Below, in pieces: positions 33,316 to 33,562 of a DNA stretch of 33,562 bases (the stretch's first letter is position 1; each line of letters begins with the position of its first letter). Under the pieces are notes generated by a model. It was not told the DNA's origin. It worked only from the letters and a program-made list of their open reading frames with translations, and did not search any database. The translations under genes were made by a program, and so were the position numbers. Source of the stretch: Cylindrospermum sp. FACHB-282 (GTDB lineage Bacteria > Cyanobacteriota > Cyanobacteriia > Cyanobacteriales > Nostocaceae); the NCBI RefSeq assembly GCF_014697195.1, contig NZ_JACJRJ010000060.1, forward strand, positions 1 through 33,562, given 5' to 3'.

Positions 33316-33562
33316 AGCCCTAACGATTAAAATCGCGCGCCACTTGCTTCAACGCGGGAAACCCGCGCAACACAGTGGCTTGGCTACCAGAACGTTCGCG
33401 TAGCGTCCCGTAGGGATAGCCCACCTTCGTGGGCTAAGAGGTAATACAGTTCAGCTTGAACAGCAAGGAGCCTCTCACCTACCCGCAAGGGAGGTGACGA
33501 GAGGAATTGCGAGACAAAAACGAAACGTCCCTTGACCACATCAATCCGCAGGATTGACCGAG
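33316..33562. repeat. Dispersed-repeat DNA at the right edge
   Basis: There is no convincing gene. The stretch is a string of palindromes: CGCGGG/CCCGCG (about 33353-33368), GCGTAGCGTCCCGTAGGGA (about 33400-33418), GCCCAC/GTGGGC (about 33419-33437), and CCTCTCACCT paired with AGGTGACGAGAGG (about 33472-33503). The GCGTAGCGTCCCGTAGGGA phrase is familiar from Nostocales dispersed repeats. A minus-strand open frame enters from the edge but lacks protein-like features. Confidence 0.55.

Noticed and set aside
33398-33562. Minus-strand open frame entering from the right edge
   Set aside because: It has no start, lies across palindromic repeats and matches no protein I know.

Overview
The window reads as chromosomal DNA of a filamentous, probably heterocyst-forming cyanobacterium (Nostoc/Anabaena type). 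The evidence is: many HIP1 octamers (GCGATCGC); CP12, NdhL, a DUF751/Ycf33 protein, DUF3177, DUF3007 and DUF4327 proteins; a Cph1-type phytochrome; a HetZ-family regulator; a trnL(UAA) gene split by a group I intron; and short AT-rich heptanucleotide-type repeats in many intergenic gaps. No ribosomal RNA, CRISPR array, prophage or intact insertion sequence was found.

Layout. The left edge (1-120) looks like the tail of an IS200/IS605-type element. It is followed by a small membrane protein (-) and a PMT-type mannosyltransferase (+). Positions 2757-6739 hold a light-signalling cluster: a phytochrome histidine kinase, an Rcp1-type response regulator overlapping it by 47 nt, and a receiver-histidine kinase hybrid. 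Then come trmB (-), a calcineurin-like phosphoesterase (+), a FIST sensor protein (-) and cp12 (+). A DUF3177 membrane protein, a 99-aa protein and cbiD (cobalamin) run together on +, followed by guaA (+) and a CDF metal transporter (-). Positions 16390-19260 hold small conserved genes (117-aa protein, DUF4327, rbfA, DUF751) and an 807-base gap that may encode a non-coding RNA. At 19422-20737 a Dam-type adenine methylase and a PD-(D/E)XK nuclease are convergent, an apparent Type II restriction-modification pair. Next are a HetZ-family regulator (-), a Sua5/YciO protein (-), larC (+), a lipoprotein (-) and an LPG-synthase-like membrane protein (+). The intron-bearing tRNA-Leu(UAA) (-) is followed by ndhL-DUF3007-trpA (+), a coiled-coil membrane protein (+), a Ser/Thr kinase with an SH3 domain (-) and a 162-aa protein (+). 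The right edge is dispersed-repeat DNA.

Most genes are housekeeping or regulatory. The accessory-looking pieces are the restriction-modification pair, the IS end, a MITE-like repeat and the right-edge repeats. I did not find a clearly new multi-gene system. The best leads are: (a) terminators and promoter-like signals around gene-free stretches near 10.3, 17.2 and 17.8-18.5 kb, which suggest unannotated small RNAs; (b) a 17-bp inverted repeat exactly flanking the 99-aa gene; (c) the convergent restriction-modification pair; (d) the compact phytochrome relay; and (e) a LEA-like predicted lipoprotein.
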